Shown: positions 12,330 through 23,740 of the stretch, piece after piece | Layout of the letters: every line of letters starts with the position of its first letter | How positions within the stretch are numbered: position 1 is the stretch's first letter | Origin: Monilinia fructicola | Taxonomy: Eukaryota; Ascomycota; Leotiomycetes; Helotiales; Sclerotiniaceae | Direction: 5' to 3' | Length of the DNA: 64,000 nt | Assembly: GCA_008692225.1 (NCBI GenBank) | Contig: VICG01000012.1 | Location: 1,860,001 to 1,924,000, forward strand | Position numbers and translations under genes: made by a program | Notes under the pieces: generated by a model | What the model was told of the DNA's origin: nothing | Databases searched by the model: none | Seen by the model: the letters and a program-made list of their open reading frames with translations, nothing else

Positions 12330-13780
12330 ATCGAGCTCCCTATATCGTGCACATCCCTGTATCTTGCACGCTTTTCAAAAAAATCGAAAAATTAACAAAT
12401 AAAATTAATTAATAAAAAACCTATTAATATTATAATATAAAATTTAAATATTATATATTTTTAATAATTTTAAATAATATTATGAAAGAAAAACTTGTAA
12501 AATTAAATGTATTTGAATATTAATTATAATTTTAAAAAATGTATATTCAATTATTATAAAAAATTCAATAACTTTTTATAAATTATAAAAAATAAATATT
12601 TTCATTTGAATAATATTTTTTTATAATATAAAACTTTAAATTAACAAAAAAAACTAGAATTTTTTATAAATAGTTAAAGATTATGTTAAATATAATCTAT
12701 TAAAAAATTGATAATTAAAAAAATATTTATTAAAAATAGTTTTATTATAACAAATTAAAAATAATTTAATAAAAAAAAATAAATACTATATAAATATTAA
12801 TTAAAAATTTTATATTTATTAAAAAAAATCAAGAATTTAATAAAAAAAAAATAAAGAATATATTATAAAAAATATAAAAAAAAGCTTATTATCTTTATAT
12901 TATATAATATATAATACTTCTTTTAACAAAAATTTTTGTTTTGTAATATATATAAATAAATTAAAATTTTTATTAAAAAAATTTAAAAAATATATTATAA
13001 ATTTAATTTAATATTGAATTTAAAGGATTTATTTTTTGATATTAGTATTATTTTTCATATACTAATCGCTATAGAAAATCAACAATTTAAACTATAAAAA
13101 TTTTATTTAAAACAATTACAAATTTTTTATTTTGAAAAAACTTATATATAATAAATTTATAAGATAATAAAATACTATATATTATTTTTATATAATATAA
13201 TACATAATTATATTTTTTAATTTTAATTTTACTTTATTTTTTATATTATTTAAAATTTTAAATAATCATTTAAATTTAATTTAAAATAAGTTTTTTTAAT
13301 TAAAAACTATTTTTATATAATTTTTTTATATATTCATTTGATTAAACTTTATACTTATTAATATTATTATTATAAGATTTTTTTTAATTATTTTATTTTT
13401 GTATTAAATTTTCTTTATTTTTTATTTTTAAAATTCAATATAAAAATCAAATTATGATATTTTTAAAGAAATTTAAGAAACAAATCTTAAATCATAAATA
13501 ATAAAAATATTAAAAAATAAAATATAATCTTTAAAAATCTTATATTCTTTATTTTTATTAATAAAATATTAATTTAACTTTTTTATTATTTTATTAATAT
13601 TAATTTTAATACTATATAATATTTTATATTTAAAAAATTATTATTATAATCTATTTATTTTAATTTATTATTATATAAAATTTCAGATCATTTTATTGAT
13701 TAATTAATTTATAATTATTTATTTTCGAAAATGTTAAAACGTGCAAGATACAGGGACGTGCATGATACAGGGAGCTCGGT
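12330..13780. mobile_element. 1.45-kb TIR DNA transposon relic, copy 1 (TA target duplication)
   Basis: Terminal inverted repeats of about 43 bp (AAYCGAGCTCCCTGTATC, then GTGCACGTCCCTGTATCTTG, then GCACG) mark both ends, with TA on each side at 12328-12329 and 13781-13782. Length and TA duplication match Tc1/mariner-superfamily elements. The interior is RIP-saturated and no transposase frame survives. The second copy is at 20636-21943. The TIRs keep far more G/C than the body. Confidence 0.8.
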
Positions 13781-14574
13781 TACACTAGGGTTATATAAAT
13801 TATATATTTTGGTTGACGAATATATATTTTTATATTATAACGCTTTTTGAGCGTTATAAAAATATTATACTAAACGTATTATGTGTAATATTAATGATTA
13901 CGTTATTTTTTTTTTATCGTTTTCATTTAATAAGATCGTTAAAATAAAATAAAAGAAAATAGAATCGAATTTAAGGGATTTATAAGTAAAAATAAGAATT
14001 CGTTTCTATGAGAGATTTTTAAATGAATTATACTAGTTTAATCAATTAGATTCTGTTATTTTGTTTAATATATTATAAGTAGATATTTGATTGGTTAAAA
14101 ACAAAGAACGAATACTTTTATTAATTAGTTTAAATAAGGAATATTATAAATTAGCTTAAGTAAGTAATATTATTAATTAAGAATATAAATAGATTCTAAA
14201 AGTATGTTTAGTAAGCATCGAGGACTTTTTTAAAGATATACTTAGTAATCATTAAGGATTTTTCAAAAATATACTTAGTAAGCATAATAGCTTTCGAAAA
14301 ATATACTTAATAAGCATTAAAGCCTTTTCCTAATTATTTAATTAAATCTATCTTTTTTCCCTTTAAAATATCTTTAATATTTTAGGTATTTAAAATCTAT
14401 AGATATTCTTAATATCTATTTAAAATATAGCTAAGCTTTACTTAAAATAAACAAAATATCCACTTTAAAAATATATTAATATATATAGGTATATATTTAA
14501 CTTAAGCAATATTACATATTATAACGAAGTTGACGAATATATGTTTATAAAAAGTGTTATAAATAACAACCCTA

Positions 14575-15028
14575 CTTTACACATACTTATAGATAGATAT
14601 AAACCCCAATGCTTCAACGCCCTTAAAGTTAGAGCTAGCGGAGCATGATTTAATTACATCTTAGATACATCTTAGATACCATACATATAGTACAGTAATA
14701 AGCAGCATATGATCTCTCCACACACACACATTCCCAACAGTGGGCGGGCAAGCGGGCGCACTCTCTGCATCCGCATAATGTAAGATTGTAAGAAAAAAAC
14801 CTCCATCAACTTCACACCAGTCAAATTTGCATCGTGATACTCGGGCGGCTTTGAGAGGAGGCATGGGCAAATAAACACTCGTGCTGTACATATAAAACTT
14901 GATTGTACTTGCAATCATCCGACGAGAGCTTAATGGAAAACTTTTATAATTTTTGGGAATGAGGGATTAATTACGCGTTTCGATATTTGCCATGAGAAAT
15001 TTGTATTATTGAAATTCATTATAGAAGG
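14575..15028. other. short non-repetitive island between AT blocks
   Basis: Ordinary-composition sequence with a 14661-14918 minus-strand open frame that shows no domain, no supporting splice sites and no clear start context. I see no gene in it. Confidence 0.5.
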
Positions 15029-15558
15029 TTTATTATAAGAGTTATAGTTAATTATAACTTATCGTATCTTTTATATTTTCTTAATAAAATCTCTATTAAA
15101 TTTATATTTTTTTATATAAATTAGAATTTTTAATAACTTTTAGAATTATTTATTAACTTTCTTAAGATTTTTATAGATTATATTTTAAGACTAATAAAAT
15201 TACGAATATAAAAATATTTATTTTTATCTATTTTATTTAAAAAAGTTATATATCTTAAAAGTTGAAATTTTTTAAAATCTTTATATATAAATACTTTTTC
15301 TATATAAAATAAGCGATTTTTTTAAAAAAAAACATATGTTCTTTAATTTTATAGAATTAATAATCTATTAAAAAAGATAACATAGAAATATAGTTTATTT
15401 TTATATAATTCTTAATAACTATCTATATATATTTAAATATTATAAATCTCTTAAAATATTTAATAATATATTAAGAATATTAAAAGTTAAAAAAGAGGTT
15501 TTTAATATAAAAACGTAAGGTATACGATAAGCTATAGCTATAACTCTTATAATAGAGG
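15029..15558. mobile_element. about 530-bp degraded inverted-repeat element
   Basis: The left end TTATTATAAGAGTTATAG, followed by CTTATCGTAT, is mirrored at the right end around 15515-15558. Roughly 60 bp of the arms can be matched, with transition differences. The interior is AT-saturated with no coding capacity. The outer boundary is uncertain by several bases. Confidence 0.55.
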
Positions 15559-17668
15559 TTATATTAATATTATTATTTATAAGGTATAATATATAATTAA
15601 AATAGTCTATTCGCTTAATATTAATATAAGAATTATATAAAAAACTTTTAATTATTTTTAATAACTTTTATTAAAAGATTAATCTACTTTGAGTTTTATT
15701 TTATTTAGATTAATATATAAATTAAAGATTAAAAATTTTAATAATTGATAATATTTTATTTCTTTTTATAAGATAGTATGAATTTAAAGTCTTTTAAAAC
15801 TACTAGTAACTATATAAATATACAATTTTAAAAGATTTAAAACGATTATATTAACTTTTTTATTCAACTATTAATATACTTAAATATTTATTTTTAATAG
15901 TAATAGTAGTTGAAATAAACAGTAATCGAAAACTAGGGTTTTAGACTTTATAATATATAAAAATATAACACCTTATAAATATAGTTATATAATTAAATTT
16001 TTAAGATTTATTAGAGTATTTAAGGATCGCATTTATAGGTGAAGTAGGTTTTTATAGTAGAGGAGATTTAAAGTGCTTGATATTCTAAGGGGTTGTACGG
16101 GAAGAGCAGAGGAGAGCGGTGTTTGATAGCTGAAGAGGAATGGAAAGGGAATGAGAGAGTAGAGCTGATCCCCCTCTCCCTCTTCCTCATCTATCCCAAA
16201 CCCTCACTCTTCGCTCTCCTACCTATTTAGAAGATACTCGAAGCATCTATCTCAAAAACATAATCTGATAGGAATCCCATCAATTCCAGTATCTCCCATT
16301 ATCCAACCTCATATCATTAAACACCCCCCAACACCGGTACCGCCAACCCAGCCCCTATTCTCCCATCTCCCTCTCACCACACCCAACCCAGCCCAACCCA
16401 ACCAACCCACCAAATCCCAACTCAAAATCCCAACTCAAAATCCCAACTAAAAATCCCTATAAAGCTTACCTATAATCGATCTTCGACACTCCACATTTTG
16501 CTTCTAGAATGGTTTGATTGACTATACTGTAGTTGAGTGACTAATTAGCTGATTTACAGTGCCGTGACTGTTGGTCTATCCATCAGTCAATTAGTTGGTC
16601 AATCAATCGGTAGGTGGGCTTGGGAGTACAGCACTTCCTGTAAGTGAAGCCGATCTTTAGTGGGCTCATCCTCGTTTTAGGGGGGGTTATTTTCTATTTT
16701 TCGGGTTGGGGAGGAAACCAGGTTGATTTGGTGTGTTGGGTGTAGAATTAATAAGCTTAAGCAGACGCAGGTGCAGATGCATACCTCAAAAAAAGGCCTA
16801 ATAAATCCAATCTACAAAAGACGAGCAACGATCAAGAGCATCTTCATGACTAACCTAACAAAATCATTGCAGGATAGAGAATTTGAGATAGAAGACAATA
16901 TCAAGTTGGATGTTAGATCTTAGATGTCTACTCAAGTGGACTTCAATCGGATTAGATAAGCGATAAGCGATAAAGAAACGAGCGAACAAAATCTATCTTT
17001 CGTGAACTTGAGATATAGTAATTCTGGCTTGCTCAGTTTGTGTGTAAGTTTTTGTAGTATTTAACCTATGGATAGATGCCAAAGAGGGGGCGAGAAGCGA
17101 GTGTTGTCGAGAATGTGAGGATTTTTTCTTTGGTTTTCTGCGCGTTTGGTGTTTGGGTACACCAGTGGTAGAGTTATAGGGTAGTGTATTGGATATTGAA
17201 ATAGAAATGGTAAGTGAAATAATAGTTCAGTGAAGAGACGAATGTCGATCTACATACATGATTGACGATTGGGTTTAGGCGTTTTTGGGGGGGAGCGTTC
17301 AATATGTTCTGTGAGGATTTGCGTAGATAAGTATACTCCGTATGGATTTGGATATTTTGGTATACAAGTAAGCAAAAGGGGGGTAGAAAATGGGCATAGG
17401 GGAAATGGTTTAGCGATGCGGTGTTGGAGTGGGAGTGAGGTTTGGAGTTTATTGTTCATATTTTCATTTGTATGTAGAACAATCTGTTCATATATGGTTT
17501 TTTGATATTGAATGAATATTTTTCAAATGATCCAAGTGATGCGTGGAGGTTTGTTGATGATATCGATTTCTTGTGAGTATTAGGGTGTTGTAATAGTTTA
17601 TATATGTAAGTTATCTACTCCCTTTTTCGCCACCCCTTTTATTTGGTCAACATTTCACACCAAAAATA
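15559..17668. other. gene-free interval, part AT-decayed and part ordinary
   Basis: 15559-16050 is AT-saturated. 16050-17640 has ordinary composition with pyrimidine-rich and CCCAACTCAAAAT tandem segments near 16420-16455. Open frames at 16723-16923 and 17250-17505 have no recognisable content. One exact TACTCCGTA motif lies at 17334-17342. Confidence 0.5.
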
Positions 17669-18351
17669 GTCATTTTAACGTATTAATAACTTTACAAAAA
17701 ATAGATATATATTTTTAAAATTTAAATTAAAGCTTCTTTTATATAATTATTAATGGATTTTGAACATCTTAAATTTTTTGCGATTTTTTATAAAGAGTAA
17801 TATAGAATTATAGAAAATTAGAATTTTTGGTTTTGGATTTATATAGAAATCACATACAAAATTGAAACTTTGAACAAAAAAATTATAACTTTCAATTAAA
17901 AAAAATTCAAAATAATCTATGAACTTTTATAAAAATTCATTAATGAAAAAATTAAGAATAAACTATTTAACTTATATATATAATAACTTATGAATAATAA
18001 ATAAGTTAAAATTTAAAAAACCTATATTAAATATTTATTATAGATAATAATATACTATCAAAATAATAAATTTAATTAAAGTTAATTTTAAGATTCTTTA
18101 AAAACTTATAGATTATTTTTAGCTACTTTTGTTAAATAAATATAATTTTTTTAGAGATTTTGATTTTGTATAAGATTTATATACAAATCGAAAATTGGAA
18201 TTTTAATTTTTTATAATCTTTTATTACTTTTTATAAAAAAATCGTAAAAAATTTAAGATTTTCAGAATCTATTAATAATTATATAAAAAGCTTTAATTAA
18301 AATTTTTAAAAAAAATTGTTTTTTATAAAGTTATTGATACGTTATAATGAC
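17669..18351. mobile_element. 683-bp inverted-repeat element, RIP-degraded
   Basis: The left end GTCATTTTAACGTATTAATA and the complement of the right end GTCATTATAACGTATCAATA match. The arms extend inward about 190 bp, sharing AAGCTTYTTTTATATAATTA and CTTAAATTTTTTRCGATTTT in mirror order. The interior is AT-only and non-coding. A target-site duplication is not evident. Confidence 0.7.
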
Positions 18352-18890
18352 CGTTGTTGGTATGAAATGCTGGCCAGATCGAAGGGTAGCGAGAAGTAGG
18401 GTAGACGACTTGTCTATACATTCTATTTGCATCGATGTTACTATATATATACAACAGTAGTAAGTAGGTATAGTCATGTATTCCGCTTTGAGTACTCATC
18501 AATAACCAGACGTACCCTACGATCGCGTTTGAGGAGACGGTTCTGGTTTTGTGCTTTTGCATTGGACGTTAGATATTAGCTGCCAAATTACCTATCTAAT
18601 TACTACCTACCTACATGTTAAACCCTATCAATAAACCCTACCAGTAAACCCTGCCAGTAAACCCTACCCATATATAACACATAACATGCTCAAATATATC
18701 CCCATCTAATTCCCAATAACAACCTTCCTAACAATATCCCCCACTACCCTCCACCATCCATCCCCCACCCCAAACCACATCTCTGATCTCAAAATTCCCC
18801 CAACAAACATCCAACAAGTCATTACACATTCCTTCATAAACCTCCTCCTGCCTCTCCGCACATCAAAAATCTTCAACTTCTCCTATGATC
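18352..18890. other. intergenic interval upstream of tRNA-Ile
   Basis: No gene seen. It contains repeated AAACCCTRCCAGTAAACCCT-like units at 18620-18665, a short imperfect tandem. The AAACCCT phrase is not a telomere array. Confidence 0.5.
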
Positions 18891-18964
18891 GGTCGCTTAG
18901 CTCAGTTGGTTAGAGCGTGGTGCTAATAACGCCAAGGTCGGCGGTTCGACCCCGCCAGTGATCA
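18891..18964 (+). tRNA. tRNA-Ile(AAT)
   Basis: A complete 74-nt cloverleaf. Acceptor GGTCGCT pairs with AGTGATC (two G-U pairs), with discriminator A. The D arm is GCTC-AGTTGGTTA-GAGC, the anticodon stem TGGTG/CGCCA encloses loop CTAATAA (anticodon AAT), and the T arm is GGCGG-TTCGACC-CCGCC. A-box and B-box Pol III promoter sequences are internal. No intron. T-runs at about 18972-18996 fit Pol III termination. The modified anticodon IAU reads AUU, AUC and AUA codons (family knowledge). Confidence 0.97.
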
Positions 18965-19806
18965 TGGATTATTCTTTTTGGGTATATATATTTTTTTGCG
19001 GTGGGGAGAAGGGGGGCGCTGAATGTATGGATGAAAGGAAAGGAGGGGGACGAGGTGGATATTTCGTTGCGGGTACGCTGTATATTATTTTTTGGGTTTT
19101 GCCTCGTGGTAGTACGGGTGGAGGGGGTGTACTCCGTGGAGAGGTTTAGGAAGATGTACTTGAGGATTGAGAGGATGAGTAGAATGGGAGATGAGATGAG
19201 GTGGTGAGTATTTAAGAGGGGAGGAGTACGATGGTTTGGGTGGGATGTAGATAAGATGTGGAGGTAATTAAGGTGTATGCATATGAACTGTGATATTCTT
19301 TGTGCAAAGATGGAATAGATAGGAGTACCTAGGTAGTTGAAAACTGAGGTGTATCATTTGGAGTGATTAATATTGGCTGTTGTGAGTTTGATTGTTCGAT
19401 CATTTAATTCAATAATTTGATGATTTAAGTTGGGAGTATAAGGAAATTAGCTATAGGCAGGTAGGCGGGTTTCGAAATAAGGTTGAATAGGGTAAAGTCA
19501 TAAGACAAAGTATGAAAGAAAGAAGCGAAGAAGATAGGAGAGAGTGTTGAAATCCGAGTCTTTGAGGGAAGAAATTTAGCAAAGATAAAAGACGGGGATA
19601 ATTAATTTTAAAATGAATTGATTATTATAGGTAGGATATTATATAATATATATATTATATAATTAGTATCATAGGCTAGTGCGCTATTATAAATAGATAT
19701 TAATAGCGAGCTACGATTATAAATATTTTAGAACCTATTATTCTATTATTAAAATAACCTTTCTTTTTATTTAAAATAGAGGAGGTTATTTTTTAAGTTT
19801 TTTACA
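18965..19806. other. gene-free interval
   Basis: G-rich sequence to about 19250, then ordinary to AT-rich. Small open frames just downstream of the tRNA overlap its terminator and look spurious. From about 19600 composition shifts to the next RIP block. Confidence 0.5.
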
Positions 19807-20057
19807 TTTAGTATTGTTTTAGATCTATACTAAAGTAAAAATTTATAAAATAATATATCTTTCAAATCCTTTTTTATATATTATAAATCTTTAATCTTTA
19901 AGAATTTAAATATACTAATTATTTATTTCTTAATTAAATAATATTAAAAAGCATTATTTATAATATTTGATAGATTTATTAATTTATTATAATTTTTTAA
20001 AATAAATGCCGTCTTTAGTTAATTTTTATTCTAGTATAGACCTAAAATAATATTAAG
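19807..20057. mobile_element. MITE, family shared with 32121-32301 (longer copy)
   Basis: The left end TTAGTATTGTTTTAG and right end CTAAAATAATATTAA form terminal inverted repeats. The right two thirds align with the 32121-32301 element in reverse orientation, sharing AAGAATYTAAATATACTAAT and AAATTCCGTYTTTAGTTAAT-like stretches. This copy is about 70 bp longer on its left side. Non-coding, with transition-type differences. Confidence 0.65.
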
Positions 20058-20635
20058 TTAATTTTTAATTAATAATATAAATAAATAAAGTATTATATTT
20101 TTCTATAATTATAGAATTATATATCACTTAATATTATAAAAACTTAACACTATTAAAATTTAACGGTATATAAAACCATATATATTAAAAGATGATTTTC
20201 TTATAGGCTTTAAAATATTAATATATATTCTTTAGTTAATATCTTTTTTATTATTATTTCTTTTGATTATTCATAGTAAATCTAGTAGGAAACGTAGATT
20301 ATAGTAAAGCTAATCTTTATTAGAACTAATTAATGCTTTTTATTTATAGTTATACTATTTTAGTTGTTTTTATTAATGATATTAATAACGTTAATAACAT
20401 CGCTTTTGCTAATAATTACGCTAAGTTTGTTAGCTTCGTCGTCGCCGACTCCTTCTATAACGACCGTTACAAAATCGCTATTTTAAATTCTATCTTTCTA
20501 AAGTTATAGATTGTAATTCTTAGACTTTAGTCTAGAAAAGTATAATACTATTATTATAAAAGTGCTAAATTAATAAGGTTGATTATATCCTTTGACTATT
20601 TAAAAATAGTATAGGAAATCTACTAACTCTATATA

Positions 20636-21943
20636 ATCGAGCTCTTTATATTATACACGTTCCTATATTCTATACGTTTTTTTATAAAGTCGAAAATTAA
20701 TAAATAAAACTAATTAATAAAAAACATATTAATATTATAATATGAAATTTAAATACTATATATTTTTAATAATTCTTAATAATATTATAAAAAGAAAATT
20801 AATAGAAATTTAATTTTAAAAATGTATATTTAATTATTATATAAAATTAAATTGTGACGAATATCACGTGCTTAAGGCACGTGATATCTCATCACGCTAA
20901 GCGATACTGTACATATAAGAGATCTCTAGGTCCCTATATCACGATCACATACTAGAGCGAATCAATAGAGGTCAGTTAACTAGAATAAGAAAGCTAAGGA
21001 GGGAAGAGATCTCTAGGGGACCTAGAGATCTCTTATATGTACAGTATCGCTTAGCGTGATGAGATATCACGTGCTTAAGGCACGTGATATTCGTCACATA
21101 AATGACTTTTTATAAATTATAAAAAATAGATGCTTTTTATTTAAATAATATTTCTTAATAATATAAATCTTTAAAGATTCTATTAAATATACTTTATTGA
21201 AAATTAATAATTAAAAAAAATATTTATTAAAAATAGCTTGATTATAATAAACTAAAAATAGTTTAATAAAAGAATAAGATATTATATAAATATTAATTTA
21301 AAATTTTATATTTATTTATAAAAATAAAGATTTTAATAATAATAAAAATAAAGAGTATATAAATAATAAAAATAAAAGAGTATATAATAATAAAAATAAA
21401 GAGTATATAATAATAAAAAGTAAGAAAAGCTTATCATTTTTAAATTTTTTAATTTCTAAAAATCATTTTAATTAAATCTAAAATAAGTTTTTTCGATTAA
21501 AGATGTATTTATTAATATTATTATAATATAATACTTTTTTTATTATCTTATTTTTACTTTAAATTTCTTTTAATTTTTTATTTTGAAAATTCAATATAAA
21601 AATTAAATTATAATATTTTAAAAGAAATTTGAAAATACGGATATTAAACTATAAATAATAAAAATAGTAAAAAACAAAATATAGCTTTTTTAAAATCTTA
21701 TATTCTTTATTTTATTAATAAAATATTTAATATACTATTTTTATTATTTTAATATAATATTAATTTTAGTAATATATAATATTTTCTTTTTTTCAAAAGT
21801 TATTATTATAATTTATATATTTTATTTTAATTATTATAGAAAATTTCAGATCGTTTTAATAATTAAATAACTTATAATTATTGATTCTCGAAAATGTTAA
21901 AACGTACAAGATACAGGGGCGTGCATGATACAGGAAGCTCGGT
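20636..21943. mobile_element. TIR DNA transposon relic, copy 2, carrying a nested foldback element
   Basis: Same family as 12330-13780: left end AATCGAGCTC and right end GAGCTTCC in complement, TA on both sides (20634-20635 and 21944-21945), and a closely similar interior just inside the left end. A 246-bp palindromic element sits inside at 20853-21098, so the host copy is about 1.06 kb without it. No transposase frame remains. Confidence 0.8.
20853..21098. mobile_element. foldback element copy 2, inserted in a TIR transposon
   Basis: The ends TGTGACGAATATCACGTG and CACGTGATATTCGTCACA are perfect complements. The inverted arms run about 78 bp each (through GCGATACTGTACATATAAGA), around a central unit beginning near CACGATCACATACTAGAG. 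TAAAT flanks both sides directly, consistent with a 5-bp target duplication. This copy shows few RIP changes between its arms, unlike its host, so it inserted late. Confidence 0.8.
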
Positions 21944-21945
21944 TA

Positions 21946-22760
21946 GCCAGAGATCTGGATGATTTTGTTCCCACAGAAAAAGTCTCAAAGCTCTCTTCTC
22001 ACCTAGAGATCAAAGAAACTCACATTCAAGATACCAAGCAGTGATGCAGAATAGTCATGCTCCTGGCTGCTTTCAGTGAAGCCATGGACAGGTAGTAATA
22101 CAACCACCCTCCTTGTTATTCCTAGTGAAACAACGGACCACGTTACCGCAATATGCTTGTCACTATTTCCAGTCATTTGAAAGCTGTAAGCGCAGCCTTC
22201 ATATTGATTCTGGAAAGCTTCAGCGAGTGTGCCTTCTTTGTAAATGCCATTGCAATATTAGGCCTGCTCTACGATAATGCCCTCAAGAGGCATGGCTCAG
22301 TGGATATAAATCCCCTCGTAATGAACCACTAGGACCTGAATTCTGCGGTCACGCAGCTGAAAGGTATGACCGCGTCCGCTGCTATCTTGATACTTCAATA
22401 CCCACATCCGAATATTGCATCTGCTTCATAGCGGAGAAAGAGGCACAGTTGCGTAGAATCAAGCCATATTGTTAAAGATTTCAATTTCTCTCAGTATTAT
22501 TGGTGCATAACTACCACTTCTCATCATTGGGTAGCCATGTCACTGTAGTCATTACTGGCGTGTGGGCTTTTTTGCACTTTCCAGTTTTTTAAAAAAGCCA
22601 AGTGATGGGTAGTGAGTGATAAGGTCACTCACAGGGACGCTGCGAACCTACGAGTGCCCAGTGAAAATTGCGGTTTCAAAAGAGCTCCATGACCCCAAGG
22701 ACCAAATGCGATGTACCTGGTGAGGATTGGAAAGCAGCAGGTGACGAAGGGTTGTTCTGT
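21946..22760. other. anonymous sequence upstream of the permease relic
   Basis: Ordinary composition and no intact reading frame. The last 100 bases may encode the eroded N-terminus of the permease pseudogene. I recognise nothing else. Confidence 0.4.
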
Positions 22761-23740
22761 CCCTATTCAGCTGGATATACTGCTGGTCTAATCTATAGCT
22801 TTCTGTACGTTTATGCAGGTACATTATCAGTATTTATGGTCATGGGAGGATTAGCATAGATGATACCTACGGCTAGAGGAGAATGTCATTGGGTATGTCT
22901 GTTAGCACCCTCAAAGAGAGCAAAACAGCCATGAGTTATGTTACAGGCAAGTTCCCAAATCCAGGATCAAATCAAATGTCTGCTGAAGAGTGATACCAGG
23001 ATGGCTCACCTGTATGGGTTGGTTGAGAGTATTGCGACATCAAGTCTATTTTGCAGCAGTTTGATAGAAGCACTGATTGTCCAGATCAATATGGATTATG
23101 CCCCAAAGAGTTATCAAGGAGCACTGATTCTTTGGCTTTGAGCAATCCTCGCGATCGTCATAAACTTATTGATCAACTCAGCATTGCCTTAGCTCGATGA
23201 CTTCATAGTGATAATTCACACCGTGGGATTATTTGCAGTACTTATTCCTCTGGTTCATCTTCGGCCTCCGAGTGGATGCAAACCAAATTCCACGATATTC
23301 GTCAATGGCGGAGAGTGGCCTACGGATTTATCATCTTTTTTTCGTTGGATTAGCTGAAAACGCCCTTGCATTCCTCGGATGTGATGGAGCAGTTCATGTA
23401 TGTCAAAACAATACCTGCAACCCTCGACTCATGCGCAATGTTCACTGACGGGGTTTCACAGATGGCCGAAGAGACTGAAAATCCTCGCATAAATGTCCCT
23501 TGCGCTATGGTCGCAAGCATTTTGATCAATGGTGTTCTCGTTTTCAGGATGCTTATTGTTACTTTGTTCCGCGCAGGCGACTTGACCGGCGCTTTTGAAA
23601 GCGTTACGGCGTATTCTTTCACATAGATCTTCACACAGGCAGTGGGCTCAGTGGGTGGGGCAACATTCATCGCTCCCATCGGATCAGGGGTTAGTCAATC
23701 AGGAGTCCAAAGGTCAGGATATTCTGTCAAGTCATGGAGT
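22761..23740 (+). pseudogene. amino-acid/choline permease relic (APC superfamily)
   Basis: Fragments in successive frames line up with fungal GABA/choline-type APC permeases (Uga4/Hnm1 class). These are AGLIYSFLYVYAGTLSVFMV, MIPTARGECHWVCLLAPSKR, INLLINSALP, LFAVLIPLVHL, NGGEWPT, FFVGLAENALAFLGCDGAVH, and finally VNVPCAMVASILINGVL followed by AVGSVGG. Stops interrupt the consensus path (for example after VMGGLA and after SALP), along with several frame changes. The N-terminal helices before AGLIYSF and everything after about 23690 are missing or unrecognisable. Unlike the frameshifted genes at 26-51 kb, this locus has in-frame stops and diverged residues, so it is a genuine decayed gene. It abuts the RIP-damaged transposons on its left. 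Confidence 0.8.

Larger units (their letters stand above)
8503..14574. mobile_element. 6-kb AT-saturated block bounded by inverted repeats (RIP-degraded composite element)
   Basis: The left end (8503 to about 8566) begins TAGGGTTGTTATTTA and contains AACTTCGTTATAATAT. The right end (about 14512-14574), read on the minus strand, begins with the same 15 bases and contains the same 16-base core at a matching distance. Differences between the ends are largely C/T and G/A transitions. The interior is almost pure A+T with no coding capacity. It hosts a tandem repeat (9702-9978), a MITE (10460-10616), a foldback element (11210-11477) and a 1.45-kb TIR element (12330-13780). A short island of ordinary composition lies at about 11830-12330. 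Inference: an old DNA transposon inactivated by RIP that served as a landing site for others. I could not define a target-site duplication. A second TAGGGTT-start lies at 13788, so the true outer boundary could be a smaller right-hand unit. Confidence 0.65.

Noticed and set aside
14661..14918. 85-codon minus-strand frame in the island between AT blocks
   Set aside because: Two overlapping frames are equally open, with no domain and no supporting context.
17281..17505. Small plus-strand ORF with glycine-rich start
   Set aside because: Open on both strands, no signal peptide or domain, next to a RIP element.
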